This document shows positions 1 through 8,204 of a stretch of DNA of 64,000 bases, piece after piece (positions within the stretch are counted from its first letter, which is position 1; every line of letters begins with the position of its first letter). The notes beneath the pieces are model-generated. The model saw nothing but the letters and a program-made list of their open reading frames with translations. It ran no database searches and was not told the origin of the DNA. The stretch comes from Pedobacter glucosidilyticus (GTDB taxonomy: Bacteria > Bacteroidota > Bacteroidia > Sphingobacteriales > Sphingobacteriaceae). The stretch spans positions 62,001 to 126,000 of the forward strand of contig NZ_DLHN01000020.1 in the NCBI RefSeq assembly GCF_002483235.1, read 5' to 3'. The translations under genes and the position numbers were made by a program.

Positions 1-13
1 GCTGAAAAACACA

Positions 14-37
14 AAAGCCGGACCAAAGTCCGGCTTT
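14..37 (-). terminator. Rho-independent-type terminator after the PepSY-like gene
   Basis: A perfect 10-bp GC-rich stem with a 4-base loop lies about 40 bases beyond the stop codon of the minus-strand small secreted protein gene. Read on the minus strand it is followed by a T-rich run. The position and structure fit an intrinsic terminator for that gene. Confidence 0.75.
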
Positions 38-76
38 ATGCGTCATTTATGTGTGTTAATTGTTAAAATGATTGAT

Positions 77-499
77 TTATTGTACTACTTTACCGTCTGC
101 GCCAATTCTGATAGCTCTTACTTCCTCACCTTTTTTTACCTCAATTTGGTAATACTCTTTATCTTCTGATTTAACCAAAGTTGCTGAGCTTGGAATCCAT
201 TCTTTAAATAAATCTGCCTGTAAAGTGGTTTTTACTGCCTCTGGAAGATCTTCCATATTTACTGGAGTAGATTGCTCTGCGGTTTGAGTATTTTGTTTGG
301 TGGTGTCTTGCGCAACCTCACTATACATAGACTCTTCTTGCTTTGGTGCAGGTGTTTGTTTAGTAGTATCCTGTTTCACCGTGTCTTGTTTGGTGGTGTC
401 TTGTAAAGCAAATGATCTGTCAAAAGATAATGATTTTGCTTCTGCTGTTGCTAATCCTGCGAACGCTAATACTGCTGCTGATAAAATGAACTTTTTCAT
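77..499 (-). CDS. Small secreted PepSY-like protein with DTTKQ repeats
   Basis: This 140-residue protein starts with a clear signal peptide (MKKFILSAAVLAFAGLATAEA), so it is exported. Residues about 33-70 are a low-complexity linker with repeated DTTKQ/DTVKQ pentads. The C-terminal 60 residues (from EDLPEAVKTTL, ending in EVRAIRIGADGKVVQ) resemble the PepSY-like fold of small periplasmic proteins in Bacteroidota. No catalytic residue is visible and the function is unknown. It stands alone, with a terminator downstream and about 190 bases to its upstream neighbour. The secretion call is firm, the fold is a family resemblance only. Confidence 0.7.
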   Translation of the reverse strand: MKKFILSAAVLAFAGLATAEAKSLSFDRSFALQDTTKQDTVKQDTTKQTPAPKQEESMYSEVAQDTTKQNTQTAEQSTPVNMEDLPEAVKTTLQADLFKEWIPSSATLVKSEDKEYYQIEVKKGEEVRAIRIGADGKVVQ

Positions 500-685
500 A
501 ACTTATATATTTTAAATTTTAATGTTTAACAATACAAACCTATGTTTGATAATGATGCCAAATCATAATTTATAATATAAGTTTCTGATAGTTAGATTTT
601 TATAATATAAGTGATTGTTTCTTGATTGTAGATAAACTCCACACTTTGTTGCATCATACAACGATTTACTTACTTCATAACCAGT

Positions 686-1600
686 TTAAACTTCGCCTTT
701 TACTTCTTCAAGTTTGAATTTATAGGCCATACTGCTGGTTTTAATAGGTAATTTAAGCTCTTCGCTCATAGTTTGTATAAAACAAGCTCCGTAGTAAAAA
801 ATAAAGGACGAATAGAAAATGTATAACATCACCAATAAAATGGCACCAGAAGTACCATAAATTTCATTAATATTAGAGTTGATGAGTGCTGTTTTCAGGA
901 TGATTTTTCCGATAGTAAATAAAATCGCTGTAAAAGTGCTTCCTAAAAAACTAATACGCCAATAAGGTTTTCCATCAGCAATAAACCTAAAAGCAATGCT
1001 AAACCAAGTAGTAGCTACGCTTAAAAATATCAATTCGTTAAGAAAATTACCTAAAATAGGCAGGTAACCAAATTCTTTTTCCAGATATATTCTTATCCCT
1101 TCTAATAGAAAAACTACAAACAATAAAAAACCACCTAAGCTAATGATACCTAAAGATTTTGCCCTTTGTCTGATATGGAATTTAAAACCGGGATGTTCTT
1201 TTACCTTGATACTCCATAACTGGTTAATGGTATTTCTGATGATGACAAATAGGGTAGTAGAAACAAAGAGCAAAAAAATAAACCCCAAAACGGTGATGTA
1301 CCACGTTTCGCTCATGGCGTAAATATTTCTTAAAATGCTCCTGATTTCATCTGCGCTAACAGTTCCTATATTTTCAGAGAGTTTCTCCAGGATATTTTGT
1401 CCAAATTCTCTTCGGTTAAAAAACATCCCAAACACTTGTAAAAGCACAATAATGATAGCCGGTAAGGCAAAAGTTGCGAAAAAAGCTGTAGAAGCGGCCA
1501 GTCTTAAAGGGTCGTTTTTCTTAAAATTATCAAAAGCAAGTCTGGCAAATAAGGTAAAATGTTTTAAATGCTTTATAAATCTCTTTCTTTTAGATTCCAT
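686..1600 (-). CDS. YihY/BrkB family inner-membrane protein
   Basis: This 304-residue protein has about six hydrophobic membrane segments and the general layout of the YihY/BrkB (UPF0761) family: a cytoplasmic start, an early segment near residues 35-60 with AASTAFFATFALPAIIIVLL, and a last pair ending in YGACFIQ. Length is typical of the family. The family was once misnamed ribonuclease BN, and its molecular function is not settled. The gene is divergent from proB across about 108 bases that must hold both promoters. It is probably core genome and unrelated to the sugar genes further right. Confidence 0.85.
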   Translation of the reverse strand: MESKRKRFIKHLKHFTLFARLAFDNFKKNDPLRLAASTAFFATFALPAIIIVLLQVFGMFFNRREFGQNILEKLSENIGTVSADEIRSILRNIYAMSETWYITVLGFIFLLFVSTTLFVIIRNTINQLWSIKVKEHPGFKFHIRQRAKSLGIISLGGFLLFVVFLLEGIRIYLEKEFGYLPILGNFLNELIFLSVATTWFSIAFRFIADGKPYWRISFLGSTFTAILFTIGKIILKTALINSNINEIYGTSGAILLVMLYIFYSSFIFYYGACFIQTMSEELKLPIKTSSMAYKFKLEEVKGEV

Positions 1601-1708
1601 ACCATGAGTTAAACAAAAATAGAACCACTAAAAAAGCAGCTTTAATTGCACTGATTTAACCTAATTCAATTCAAATTTTTATAGTTTTACGCTTCAAATA
1701 AAAAGAGA

Positions 1709-2743
1709 TTGAAGAAGCCCATAATCGTTATCAAATTTGGTTCGGCCTCCATTACTACTAATAAAGGAGAGCTTGATGAACTGGTAGTGAGTGAAATAGC
1801 CCGTCAGATTGCCCAATTGCATCAAAATTATAATATTGTTTTAGTTTCTTCTGGTGCTGTAGCGGCAGGTAAAAAGCATTTACAACAATATGCAGGCACT
1901 TTAATAGAGCGTAAAGCAGCAGCAGCCATTGGTAACCCTTTATTATTACAAACTTATTCTAAATATTTTGCTCCTTTTCAGTTAGCAATTGCCCAAAGTT
2001 TGTGCGAGCGTCATCATTTCTCTAACAGAGACCAGTTTTTACAGCTTAAAAAAACTTATGAAGAGCTTTGGAAGAATGGTATCATCCCTGTTGCCAATGA
2101 GAATGATGTGGTGAGTAACCTCGAGCTTAAGTTTTCTGATAACGATGAACTAGCTACTTTAATAGCCGTTGGTTTTGGTGCCGAGCAGATTTTATACAGC
2201 ACTTCTGTTCCGGGTGTTTTAGATGCCGATGGACAAGTGATTCCAGAAATAAAAGTGATAGACAAAGAAGCTTTATCCCTAGCTAAAAAAGAGAAATCTG
2301 CCGTAGGTTTAGGTGGGATGACATCTAAACTTAACTTTGCCCGGCTAGCAACCCAAATGGGTATAAAAGCTGTAATTTTTGGAGTACGCACACAAGATGG
2401 CATTTTAAAAGCCGTTAAAGGAGAAACTGGTACGGTATGTTTGGCGCAGCCTTGTAATATTCCATCCAGAAATAAATGGTTAGCCAGCGGTAGTTTAGTC
2501 ACCGGGCAGCTTCAGGTTGATGATGGAGCACAAAAAGCCTTAAAAGCAAGACATAGTTTGTTAGCCGTAGGCGTTAAAAAAGTATTAAGAGATTTTGAAG
2601 CAGGCGAGGTATTTGAGATTTCAGACGAGAAAGGTATAGCTTTCGCAGTGGCAAAATCTAAAATAGATTCAAAAATTTTAAGTTCAGATACCAAAAAGCA
2701 AAACTTGGAAATTGCTCATGCAGATGACATCGTTTTACTTTAA
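1709..2743 (+). CDS. proB: Glutamate 5-kinase
   Basis: This enzyme phosphorylates L-glutamate with ATP in the first step of proline synthesis, in the cytoplasm. The amino-acid-kinase domain fills roughly residues 1-255, with the N-terminal nucleotide-site motif VIKFGSASIT, the SSGAVAAGK loop, and SDNDELATLIA in the substrate region. A PUA domain follows at about 270-344, beginning near SLVTGQLQVDDGA. Length (344) is close to the usual 350-370. The start is a TTG codon preceded by an AAAAGAGA stretch. No ATG lies near the conserved N terminus, so TTG is preferred. proA follows after 12 bases, forming a proBA operon. Confidence 0.95.
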   Translation: MKKPIIVIKFGSASITTNKGELDELVVSEIARQIAQLHQNYNIVLVSSGAVAAGKKHLQQYAGTLIERKAAAAIGNPLLLQTYSKYFAPFQLAIAQSLCERHHFSNRDQFLQLKKTYEELWKNGIIPVANENDVVSNLELKFSDNDELATLIAVGFGAEQILYSTSVPGVLDADGQVIPEIKVIDKEALSLAKKEKSAVGLGGMTSKLNFARLATQMGIKAVIFGVRTQDGILKAVKGETGTVCLAQPCNIPSRNKWLASGSLVTGQLQVDDGAQKALKARHSLLAVGVKKVLRDFEAGEVFEISDEKGIAFAVAKSKIDSKILSSDTKKQNLEIAHADDIVLL

Positions 2744-2755
2744 ATTTTATAGGAA

Positions 2756-4003
2756 ATGGAAAATATTCAGGATATACTAAAAGCAGCATCCAAAGCAACA
2801 ACAGTCATTAAAAATTTATCTGCGGAAAAAAAGCAGGCAGTTTTACACGATTTAGCTAAAGATTTAATCAAGCATAGCGATTTGATTATAGCAGAAAATC
2901 AGAAGGATTTAGTTAAAATGGATGATGCAGATCCTAAAAAAGATAGGCTATTACTTTCTGCCGATAGAATTATTGGTTTGGCTAAAAGCGTAAATGAAGT
3001 TGCTGTTTTGGAAGATCCAACTGGGCAGCTTTTATCAGAAAAAACTTTGCCTAACGGACTTCAAGTGCAAAAGAAAACAGTTGCACTGGGTGTTGTTGGG
3101 GTGATATATGAATCGAGACCTAATGTAACCATAGATGTAGCTGCTTTATGTATCCGCTCAGGTAATGTTTGTTTGCTAAGAGGCGGTACCGATGCTTATT
3201 TTACCAATATCTGTTTGGTGGATATTATCCGCAATGTTTTAAAGGCACATCAGCTAAACCCTGATATTGTACAACTGATGCCGGTAGACCGTAAATATGT
3301 TCAAGAATTGCTTACAGCAACTAAATATGTAGATATTATTATCCCTAGAGGCTCGCAGCAATTGATAGATTTTGTAAGACAAAACGCTAAAGTTCCGGTA
3401 ATAGAAACTGGTGCTGGGGTTTGCCATACTTATGTAGAAAGTACTGCTAATTTGGCTAAGGCATCAAAAATCATCACCAATGCTAAAGTGAGCAGACCAT
3501 CTGTTTGTAACTCTTTAGACACCATTGTTGTGGATAGAAGTGTTACCGCAGATTTATTAAAATTAGTTGCTGATGATTTGCTACCTCATGCCGTAGAAAT
3601 TTTCGCAGATGATTATGCTTTTCAAATCCTGAATGATTTAAAATATCCTTTCCTGCAAAGGGCAGAAGCAGAAGACTTTGGTCGCGAGTTTTTATCCTTA
3701 AAATGCTCTGTTAAAGTTGTAGATGGGATAGAAGAGGCTCTAGCACACATTAGCGAGTTTTCTTCTAAACATTCAGAAGCTATTATTTCAGAAGATCAAG
3801 ACCTTATCCATAAATTTATGAATGATGTAGATGCTGCTGCTGTTTACTCCAATGCTTCCACCCGTTTTACCGATGGTGGCGAGTTTGGTTTAGGTGCAGA
3901 AATAGGCATCTCTACCCAAAAATTACACGCTCGTGGTCCTTTTGCATTAGAAAAACTCGTGACAGAAAAATGGTTTGTTACGGGTAATGGGCAGGTGAGG
4001 TAG
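2756..4003 (+). CDS. proA: Gamma-glutamyl phosphate reductase
   Basis: This 415-residue NADPH-dependent aldehyde-dehydrogenase-like enzyme reduces glutamyl-5-phosphate to glutamate semialdehyde, the second step of proline synthesis. Recognisable parts are the GVIYESRPNVTIDVAALC segment, the LRGG motif, IPRGSQQLIDFV, the catalytic-cysteine motif in SRPSVCNSLDTIV, and the end motif FGLGAEIGISTQKLHARGPF. Length matches the family. It sits directly behind proB and is almost certainly cotranscribed. Two copies of a 27-base repeat follow its stop codon. Confidence 0.96.
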   Translation: MENIQDILKAASKATTVIKNLSAEKKQAVLHDLAKDLIKHSDLIIAENQKDLVKMDDADPKKDRLLLSADRIIGLAKSVNEVAVLEDPTGQLLSEKTLPNGLQVQKKTVALGVVGVIYESRPNVTIDVAALCIRSGNVCLLRGGTDAYFTNICLVDIIRNVLKAHQLNPDIVQLMPVDRKYVQELLTATKYVDIIIPRGSQQLIDFVRQNAKVPVIETGAGVCHTYVESTANLAKASKIITNAKVSRPSVCNSLDTIVVDRSVTADLLKLVADDLLPHAVEIFADDYAFQILNDLKYPFLQRAEAEDFGREFLSLKCSVKVVDGIEEALAHISEFSSKHSEAIISEDQDLIHKFMNDVDAAAVYSNASTRFTDGGEFGLGAEIGISTQKLHARGPFALEKLVTEKWFVTGNGQVR

Positions 4004-4010
4004 GTTTTGG

Positions 4011-4086
4011 AGTCGGATGTCCGTGGTCCGAAGTCTGGGTGGTGAGTTGGAAGTTTTAGAGTCGGATGTCCGCGGTCCGAAGTCTG
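4011..4086. repeat. Two direct copies of a 27-base REP-like repeat
   Basis: Copies at 4011-4037 and 4060-4086 differ at one base (T versus C at base 14). Each contains the short inverted pair CGGA/TCCG, and both are preceded by a similar GTTTTGG/GTTTTAG run. Placement just after a core operon and the high GC content compared with surroundings suggest a dispersed intergenic (REP-like) element. Only two copies were noticed here. Confidence 0.75.
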
Positions 4087-4146
4087 TTTTGAAGGGTTGA
4101 ACATTAACAGCAATAGTTTGTTCATCATATATCAACATTTAAAAAG

Positions 4147-4992
4147 ATGAAACATATACTTATCATATTGGCGTTATTTTGCTTTTCTTGTAATGAAAAA
4201 GCACAAACACAAGAAAAAAAGCGAGATCAGTTTGCTGCTATCAGTTCTAATTTTAATCAGGATTGGGCTAATCAAAACCATTGGGATGATGGCTTGGCAG
4301 AAGTTGCCGTTTATGAAGCTACTCGTACTATTTACGGTAAAGTGAGAAGTTTTGATTATACCTATATCACGGTATCAGAAGATTTTAACAAAGCTTTTAG
4401 GGTTAAAACCGATGATTACCAGCTTAAAGACCTTTATAAAGTATTAAAAGTGAATGCTTTTGCTCGCATCCCTACAGATAACTATCCTTACCATTTGCTT
4501 ACTTCTATGTTTTTCCTCAGAGAAAACGCTTTAAATTTAGATAAGATGACCACCAGCTCGCAAGAATGGTGTGGTAATACTTTTAAAGAATACCTGCAAG
4601 ACCATAAAGGTTTTAATCTTACCTATCATTCTTATTGGGATACTGAAGGAGATGGGGAAACCAAAATTGCAGCAGGAATTTTATTAGAAGACCAATTAAA
4701 TTATACTTTAAGAGCCTTGAAATTTCAAGAAGGTTTAACCTTTTCCGCTCCGGTTTTAGAAAGCCAGATAAGCAGTAAAGTAGGTAAGCTAAAAGTTTAC
4801 GACGCCAATTTTAAAATTAGCGATGATAAAGCATCTAACACTTGGAAGGTAGAGCTTACTTTAGAGAAAGATAAAGTAAATACCTATTATTTTGCGAAAG
4901 CTTATCCTAACGTACTCATGAAACAAAATACTTGGGACGGTAGAAATCTCGTTTTAAAAGACCTTTCTAGATATGCTTACTGGCAACAATAA
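4147..4992 (+). CDS. Secreted lipoprotein of unknown function
   Basis: This 281-residue protein begins with a short lipoprotein signal peptide (ILALFCFSCNEK, cysteine at about residue 15). The rest is soluble, with the pattern AEVAVYEATRTIYGKVRSF near residues 50-70, and is rich in beta-strand-like segments. It resembles a Bacteroidota family of secreted proteins sometimes labelled as septum-formation inhibitors, but I see no Maf nucleotide-hydrolase motif and do not support that label. It overlaps the following GH113-like gene by 20 bases, so the two are probably translated from one transcript and may act together at the membrane. Confidence 0.75.
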   Translation: MKHILIILALFCFSCNEKAQTQEKKRDQFAAISSNFNQDWANQNHWDDGLAEVAVYEATRTIYGKVRSFDYTYITVSEDFNKAFRVKTDDYQLKDLYKVLKVNAFARIPTDNYPYHLLTSMFFLRENALNLDKMTTSSQEWCGNTFKEYLQDHKGFNLTYHSYWDTEGDGETKIAAGILLEDQLNYTLRALKFQEGLTFSAPVLESQISSKVGKLKVYDANFKISDDKASNTWKVELTLEKDKVNTYYFAKAYPNVLMKQNTWDGRNLVLKDLSRYAYWQQ

Positions 4993-6007
4993 AATCATAC
5001 TGGTTTTTACTTTTTTGTTGCTCTCTTGTTCACAGGCCGAGTCTCAAAAGAAAAATGCCGTTTGGGTAAAAGACAAAATTAATGGGATAAGTTTTGTTGC
5101 ACCGCCACGTGTGGTTGATGATGCCTGGTCTGTAGAAATTAAAAATATTCAAGCAGGTTGGGTGGCTATTATTCCTTATGCTTTTTCAAATGTAAACGAG
5201 CCTGCTGTTATCTATCATCCCGAAAGGCAATACTGGGGCGAGTCTCTAGAAGGTGTAAAAGCCACCATTAAACAAGCTCATGCTAACGGACTAAAAGTAA
5301 TGGTAAAACCACAAGTTTGGCTGCAAAGAGGTGCTTGGATAGGCAGTTTTGATTTAAGTACTGAAGCCCAATGGCAACAATGGGAGCAAGATTATGAGAA
5401 CTATATTTTAACTTTTGCTAAACTTGCCAACCAAGAGCAGGCTGATATGATTTGTATTGGTACCGAGTATAGAAATGCAGCCATTAAGCGCCCACAATTT
5501 TGGTTAAGGCTTATTGCTGATATTAGAAAAGTTTACCAAGGGAAATTAACCTATTGCGCCAATTGGGATGATTACCAGCAAATCACCTTTTGGCAAGATT
5601 TAGATTTTGTAGGTATTAGTGGCTATTTCCCAATCTCTGAAGCCAAAGAACCTAGCGTAAAAGAACTAGTTAAAGCCTGGAAACCTTATCAGCAAGAGCT
5701 AGCAAAATTTAGTAAAGAAGTAGCCAAACCTATCTTATTTACAGAATATGGCTACCGCAGTATGGAGCAGCCCGCATGGAAATCTTGGGAAGCAGAACAT
5801 CAAAAAAGAACCATCAACCAACAAGCACAAGCTAATGCCTATGAAGCACTTTTCTTAAGCCTTTGGAAAGAACCCTGGTTTGCCGGTGGTTTCGCCTGGA
5901 AATGGTATTCCTCTTTCAGAAGAATGGATCCCATCCAAAACGATGATTGGACACCTCAGAACAAAAAAGCTCAAGCGATTATAAAAGCTTATTATGGGAA
6001 GTATTGA
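4973..6007 (+). CDS. GH113-like lipoprotein glycoside hydrolase
   Basis: This 344-residue protein has a lipoprotein signal (FTFLLLSCSQA) followed by a TIM-barrel domain of the type grouped with GH113 (known members are beta-mannanases). Likely catalytic residues are acid/base E165 in CIGTEYRN and nucleophile E258 in LFTEYGYR, at the ends of strands 4 and 7 as expected in clan GH-A. Other barrel landmarks are GLKVMVKPQVWLQRG and the late GFAWKWY. The ATG lies inside the end of the upstream lipoprotein gene in another frame, which is the only sensible start for the signal peptide. A perfect hairpin follows the stop. The substrate cannot be read from the sequence. Confidence 0.82.
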   Translation: MLTGNNKIILVFTFLLLSCSQAESQKKNAVWVKDKINGISFVAPPRVVDDAWSVEIKNIQAGWVAIIPYAFSNVNEPAVIYHPERQYWGESLEGVKATIKQAHANGLKVMVKPQVWLQRGAWIGSFDLSTEAQWQQWEQDYENYILTFAKLANQEQADMICIGTEYRNAAIKRPQFWLRLIADIRKVYQGKLTYCANWDDYQQITFWQDLDFVGISGYFPISEAKEPSVKELVKAWKPYQQELAKFSKEVAKPILFTEYGYRSMEQPAWKSWEAEHQKRTINQQAQANAYEALFLSLWKEPWFAGGFAWKWYSSFRRMDPIQNDDWTPQNKKAQAIIKAYYGKY

Positions 6008-6039
6008 GGGGACAAGACAGAGGTCTTCTCCCAGACAGG

Positions 6040-6088
6040 TTCGAGACTTGTTCGGGAAAACACCCCTATTTCCCGAACAAGTCTCGAA
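6040..6088. repeat. Perfect 20-bp inverted repeat (strong hairpin)
   Basis: Bases 6040-6059 and 6069-6088 are perfectly complementary, leaving a 9-base loop. The arms contain TCGAGACTTGTTCGGGAAA and its complement. A third partial copy (TCTCGAACAAGTCTG) begins at 6093. It could terminate transcription after the GH113-like gene, though no clear T-run follows, so a palindromic repeat element is an equal alternative. Confidence 0.8.
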
Positions 6089-6117
6089 GAGGTCTCGAAC
6101 AAGTCTGCAAAAAGACT

Positions 6118-6163
6118 GGCAAAATCCGGCAAATGGAGGCATCCTGCGGCAAAACCCGGCAAA
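6118..6163. repeat. Short GC-rich direct repeat
   Basis: The unit GGCAAAAYCCGGCAAA occurs at 6118-6133 and 6148-6163, spaced 30 bases apart. It lies just right of the hairpin and marks the end of the GC-rich junction before strongly AT-rich intergenic DNA. Function unknown. Confidence 0.6.
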
Positions 6164-6626
6164 ATAGGCTTACACTATTGACTTTTGTTTTGCAAACTGG
6201 CATCTTTTGTACAAACGAATACTGAAAACTTTAAAGAAGAAGTTGTTAAAAAGTGGTTTAATTTTTACTAGTAAATTAGAATACTGGCAGATTATTAGAA
6301 GCGCATTTATAATAATTGCTGGAATAAGGATAGTTTGTATTTAAATACTATGAAAGACGAGATAAAAACGACCTTAGAATTTAACTGAAACAATTGTAAC
6401 TGCATAATGTCATAAAACACATGTATGAAGTCTAAATTTTTCAAACATCTTAGTGTTTTGTAAACCAATTGATTAAATTTTTATGAAATACAATATGTTG
6501 TAGTTAATGCTAGTAGGTTAAATAATCTCTGCAGTTTTAGTTCAATAAATATTGCAATTTGGAATTATAAGTTTCATACCTGAGAAGCCGCTCGACATAA
6601 ACCTTTTGTAGAAATAACAATTACCT
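6164..6626. other. AT-rich intergenic stretch without a convincing gene
   Basis: No reading frame with coding character was found. All frames are broken by frequent stops. It lies between the repeat junction and an orphan sorting domain, so it may be decayed coding sequence of the same lost gene, but no recognisable residue pattern was found. Confidence 0.5.
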
Positions 6627-6938
6627 GTGACTCCGGTACAGGTTAAATTATTTAAAAAAATGGATGATATGATTATCAATAAAGTAAATCTGGATGAGGA
6701 TTTTATGGTATATCCTAATCCTGTAAAAGAGGATTTGAATATATTAGTTCCTGCTTCAAAAGATATGATGATAGTAGAAATTTTCGATTTGCAAGGTATT
6801 AAAGTGAGAGCGTTTATGAGGGATCACTATCATAAAATATTATCTGTTGATGTTTCTTCTTTGACAACAGGCGTTTATATTGTAAGGGTAAGAAATGAGG
6901 AGAAACAAATTGGTGTAGTGAGTATCATTAAAGAATAA
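6627..6938 (+). pseudogene. Orphan T9SS C-terminal sorting domain, gene remnant
   Basis: The 103 codons encode a complete type A sorting domain: MVYPNPVKEDLNI, EIFDLQG, LTTGVYIVRV and the terminal IIKE. Such domains direct proteins to the T9SS and normally sit at the end of large secreted proteins. Here nothing precedes it: no signal peptide, and an in-frame stop four codons before the GTG. It closely matches the sorting domain of the beta-helix protein at 8205-10778 (shared YPNPVKE, EIFDLQG, TGVYI and IIKE). The simplest reading is the 3' remnant of a deleted gene. Confidence 0.75.
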
Positions 6939-6952
6939 AAATAAAATTTAAA

Positions 6953-7076
6953 GAACCTGTCTCAAATCATCTTTTTTGTCATACACAGCCTATAATGTTA
7001 AAGTCAGAGTGTATTTCATATCTCTGTCTTTGATATTGAGGTGCTTAAGGAGATAATATGATTTTTGAAACAGTCT
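6953..7076. repeat. Inverted-repeat element, copy 1 (diverged)
   Basis: The left end reads GAACCTGTCTCAAATCAT and the right end ATGATTTTTGAAACAGTCT, roughly complementary. These ends match those of the copies at 17939-18067 and 23054-23172. The interior has diverged. It lies between the orphan sorting domain and the mutarotase gene. Confidence 0.65.
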
Positions 7077-7088
7077 ATTTGTTATCAT

Positions 7089-7433
7089 ATGGAAACTAAA
7101 AGATATTGTTTAGCACTGGATTTGATTGATAAACCAGAGCTTATTGCAGAATACGAGTACTGGCATCAGGCAGAGCATGGCTGGCCTGAAATCAGAAAAA
7201 GCATTCTTGATGCCGGAATTCTAGAGATGGAAATTTACAGAACAGGCAACCGTTTGTTTATGATTATGGAAACCGTATCAAGTTTTGATTTTGAAGATAA
7301 AGCCAAAATGGATGCCATGAACCCTAAAGTTTTAGAATGGGAGCAATTGATGTGGAAATTTCAAAAACCATTAGCATGGGCTAAGGATGGAGAAAAGTGG
7401 ATATTGATGAATAGGATATTTAAATTGGTTTAG
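7089..7433 (+). CDS. L-rhamnose mutarotase-like sugar mutarotase (RhaM family)
   Basis: This 114-residue cytoplasmic protein matches the RhaM (DUF718) family, which interconverts anomers of 6-deoxy-L-sugars. Visible family features are KRYCLALDL at the start, PELIAEYEYWHQ with a tyrosine and histidine in the positions used by RhaM, then LEMEIYRTGNRLFMIME and a late WEQLMWKFQKPL. The ATG at 7089 is chosen over an upstream TTG at 7065, because that TTG lies inside the right end of the inverted-repeat element and family members begin close to KRYC. With four fucosidase-family enzymes nearby, L-fucose or L-galactose is as likely a substrate as L-rhamnose. Confidence 0.85.
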   Translation: METKRYCLALDLIDKPELIAEYEYWHQAEHGWPEIRKSILDAGILEMEIYRTGNRLFMIMETVSSFDFEDKAKMDAMNPKVLEWEQLMWKFQKPLAWAKDGEKWILMNRIFKLV

Positions 7434-7450
7434 CTGTACTAGAGCCGCTT

Positions 7451-8047
7451 TTAAGGGTCAATAAATACTTTTTTAAGTCTTGATGAATAGATGTTAATTG
7501 TTGCTTTTTGAAGCTCAGAATCAATCCATTTTTGATAATTTTTTCTATCTACCTGATAATGAGCTTTCAGGCTGTCTAGTAAAGGGTTTAAATTATTTGA
7601 AAAAACATAACTATAATATTCGCTTTCTGTAGTTTGAGGAGGCCCATAAACGATTTCATGATGTGCTATTGCTTTAGCTCTTTGATCTGTATAGTGCTTA
7701 AATTCTATTTGAAATTGAGTATAGCTGATGTCTTTTTGAATACCGTATTTTTTCATTAGCGTTTGTTGGAATTTTATTCTGATAGCTTTATGCAAGGCTC
7801 TTTTTTGCAGGGTTATTTCAGGGATTTCATCACCATATTTTTTTCGCCATTTAAAGGTATCATCAGCAGATGGATATTTACCAACAAAGTAGGTATAAAC
7901 GCCTGTTCGTAAAGCATACATTTCAAATTTCAACTCATTTTCATGTATAGGTTCGCCGTTAACTGTGGCAATGGTTGCGTTTTTTTGAGGGCTTAGCCAG
8001 AAGAGAAAATGGAATAATAAAAGGATAATATTCATGTTGTAATTCAT
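7451..8047 (-). CDS. SurA-N-like secreted protein without a PPIase domain
   Basis: This 198-residue protein has an N-terminal hydrophobic export segment and then the SurA/PpiD-type chaperone start IATVNGEPIHENELKFEM. The rest looks helical and charged. The parvulin prolyl-isomerase domain expected in full SurA proteins is absent, and the length is less than half of a SurA. It may act as a periplasmic folding helper for the outer-membrane or secreted proteins encoded upstream on the same strand, which is an inference from position only. Convergent with the mutarotase gene, with 17 bases between the stops and no hairpin. Confidence 0.65.
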   Translation of the reverse strand: MNYNMNIILLLFHFLFWLSPQKNATIATVNGEPIHENELKFEMYALRTGVYTYFVGKYPSADDTFKWRKKYGDEIPEITLQKRALHKAIRIKFQQTLMKKYGIQKDISYTQFQIEFKHYTDQRAKAIAHHEIVYGPPQTTESEYYSYVFSNNLNPLLDSLKAHYQVDRKNYQKWIDSELQKATINIYSSRLKKVFIDP

Positions 8048-8204
8048 CTAAATGAAGAAAATGAAACTGTTTTATACATCAAGTGGATATTAAAGCAAAG
8101 CGAAGTCGAAATATTGCTTTTAAAAGCTAAGTATTTAGTTCCGACTCCGCTATTGCCAGATGAAGTTGCTGTATTAAAGACAAGCTTCTTAAAGGCTGTC
8201 TAAT

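Noticed and set aside
297..515. Tandem DNA repeats and a plus-strand frame over the first gene
   Set aside because: The repeats are simply the codons for DTTKQ pentads in the minus-strand secreted protein. The plus-strand frame is its shadow.
4011..4086. Possible CRISPR array
   Set aside because: Only two repeat units with a 22-base gap, no further units and no cas genes in the window.
4147..4992. Annotation as a septum-formation inhibitor Maf
   Set aside because: The protein is an exported lipoprotein and shows no Maf nucleotide-pyrophosphatase motif.
5947..6225. 92-codon plus-strand frame running through the hairpin and repeats
   Set aside because: It overlaps the end of the GH113-like gene and then reads the inverted and direct repeats, so its sequence is a by-product of the repeats.
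8100..8204. Possible fourth copy of the inverted-repeat element (AAGGCTGTCTAATT near 8187)
   Set aside because: Only a short match to one end, no partner arm in range. It could be chance or a solitary remnant.
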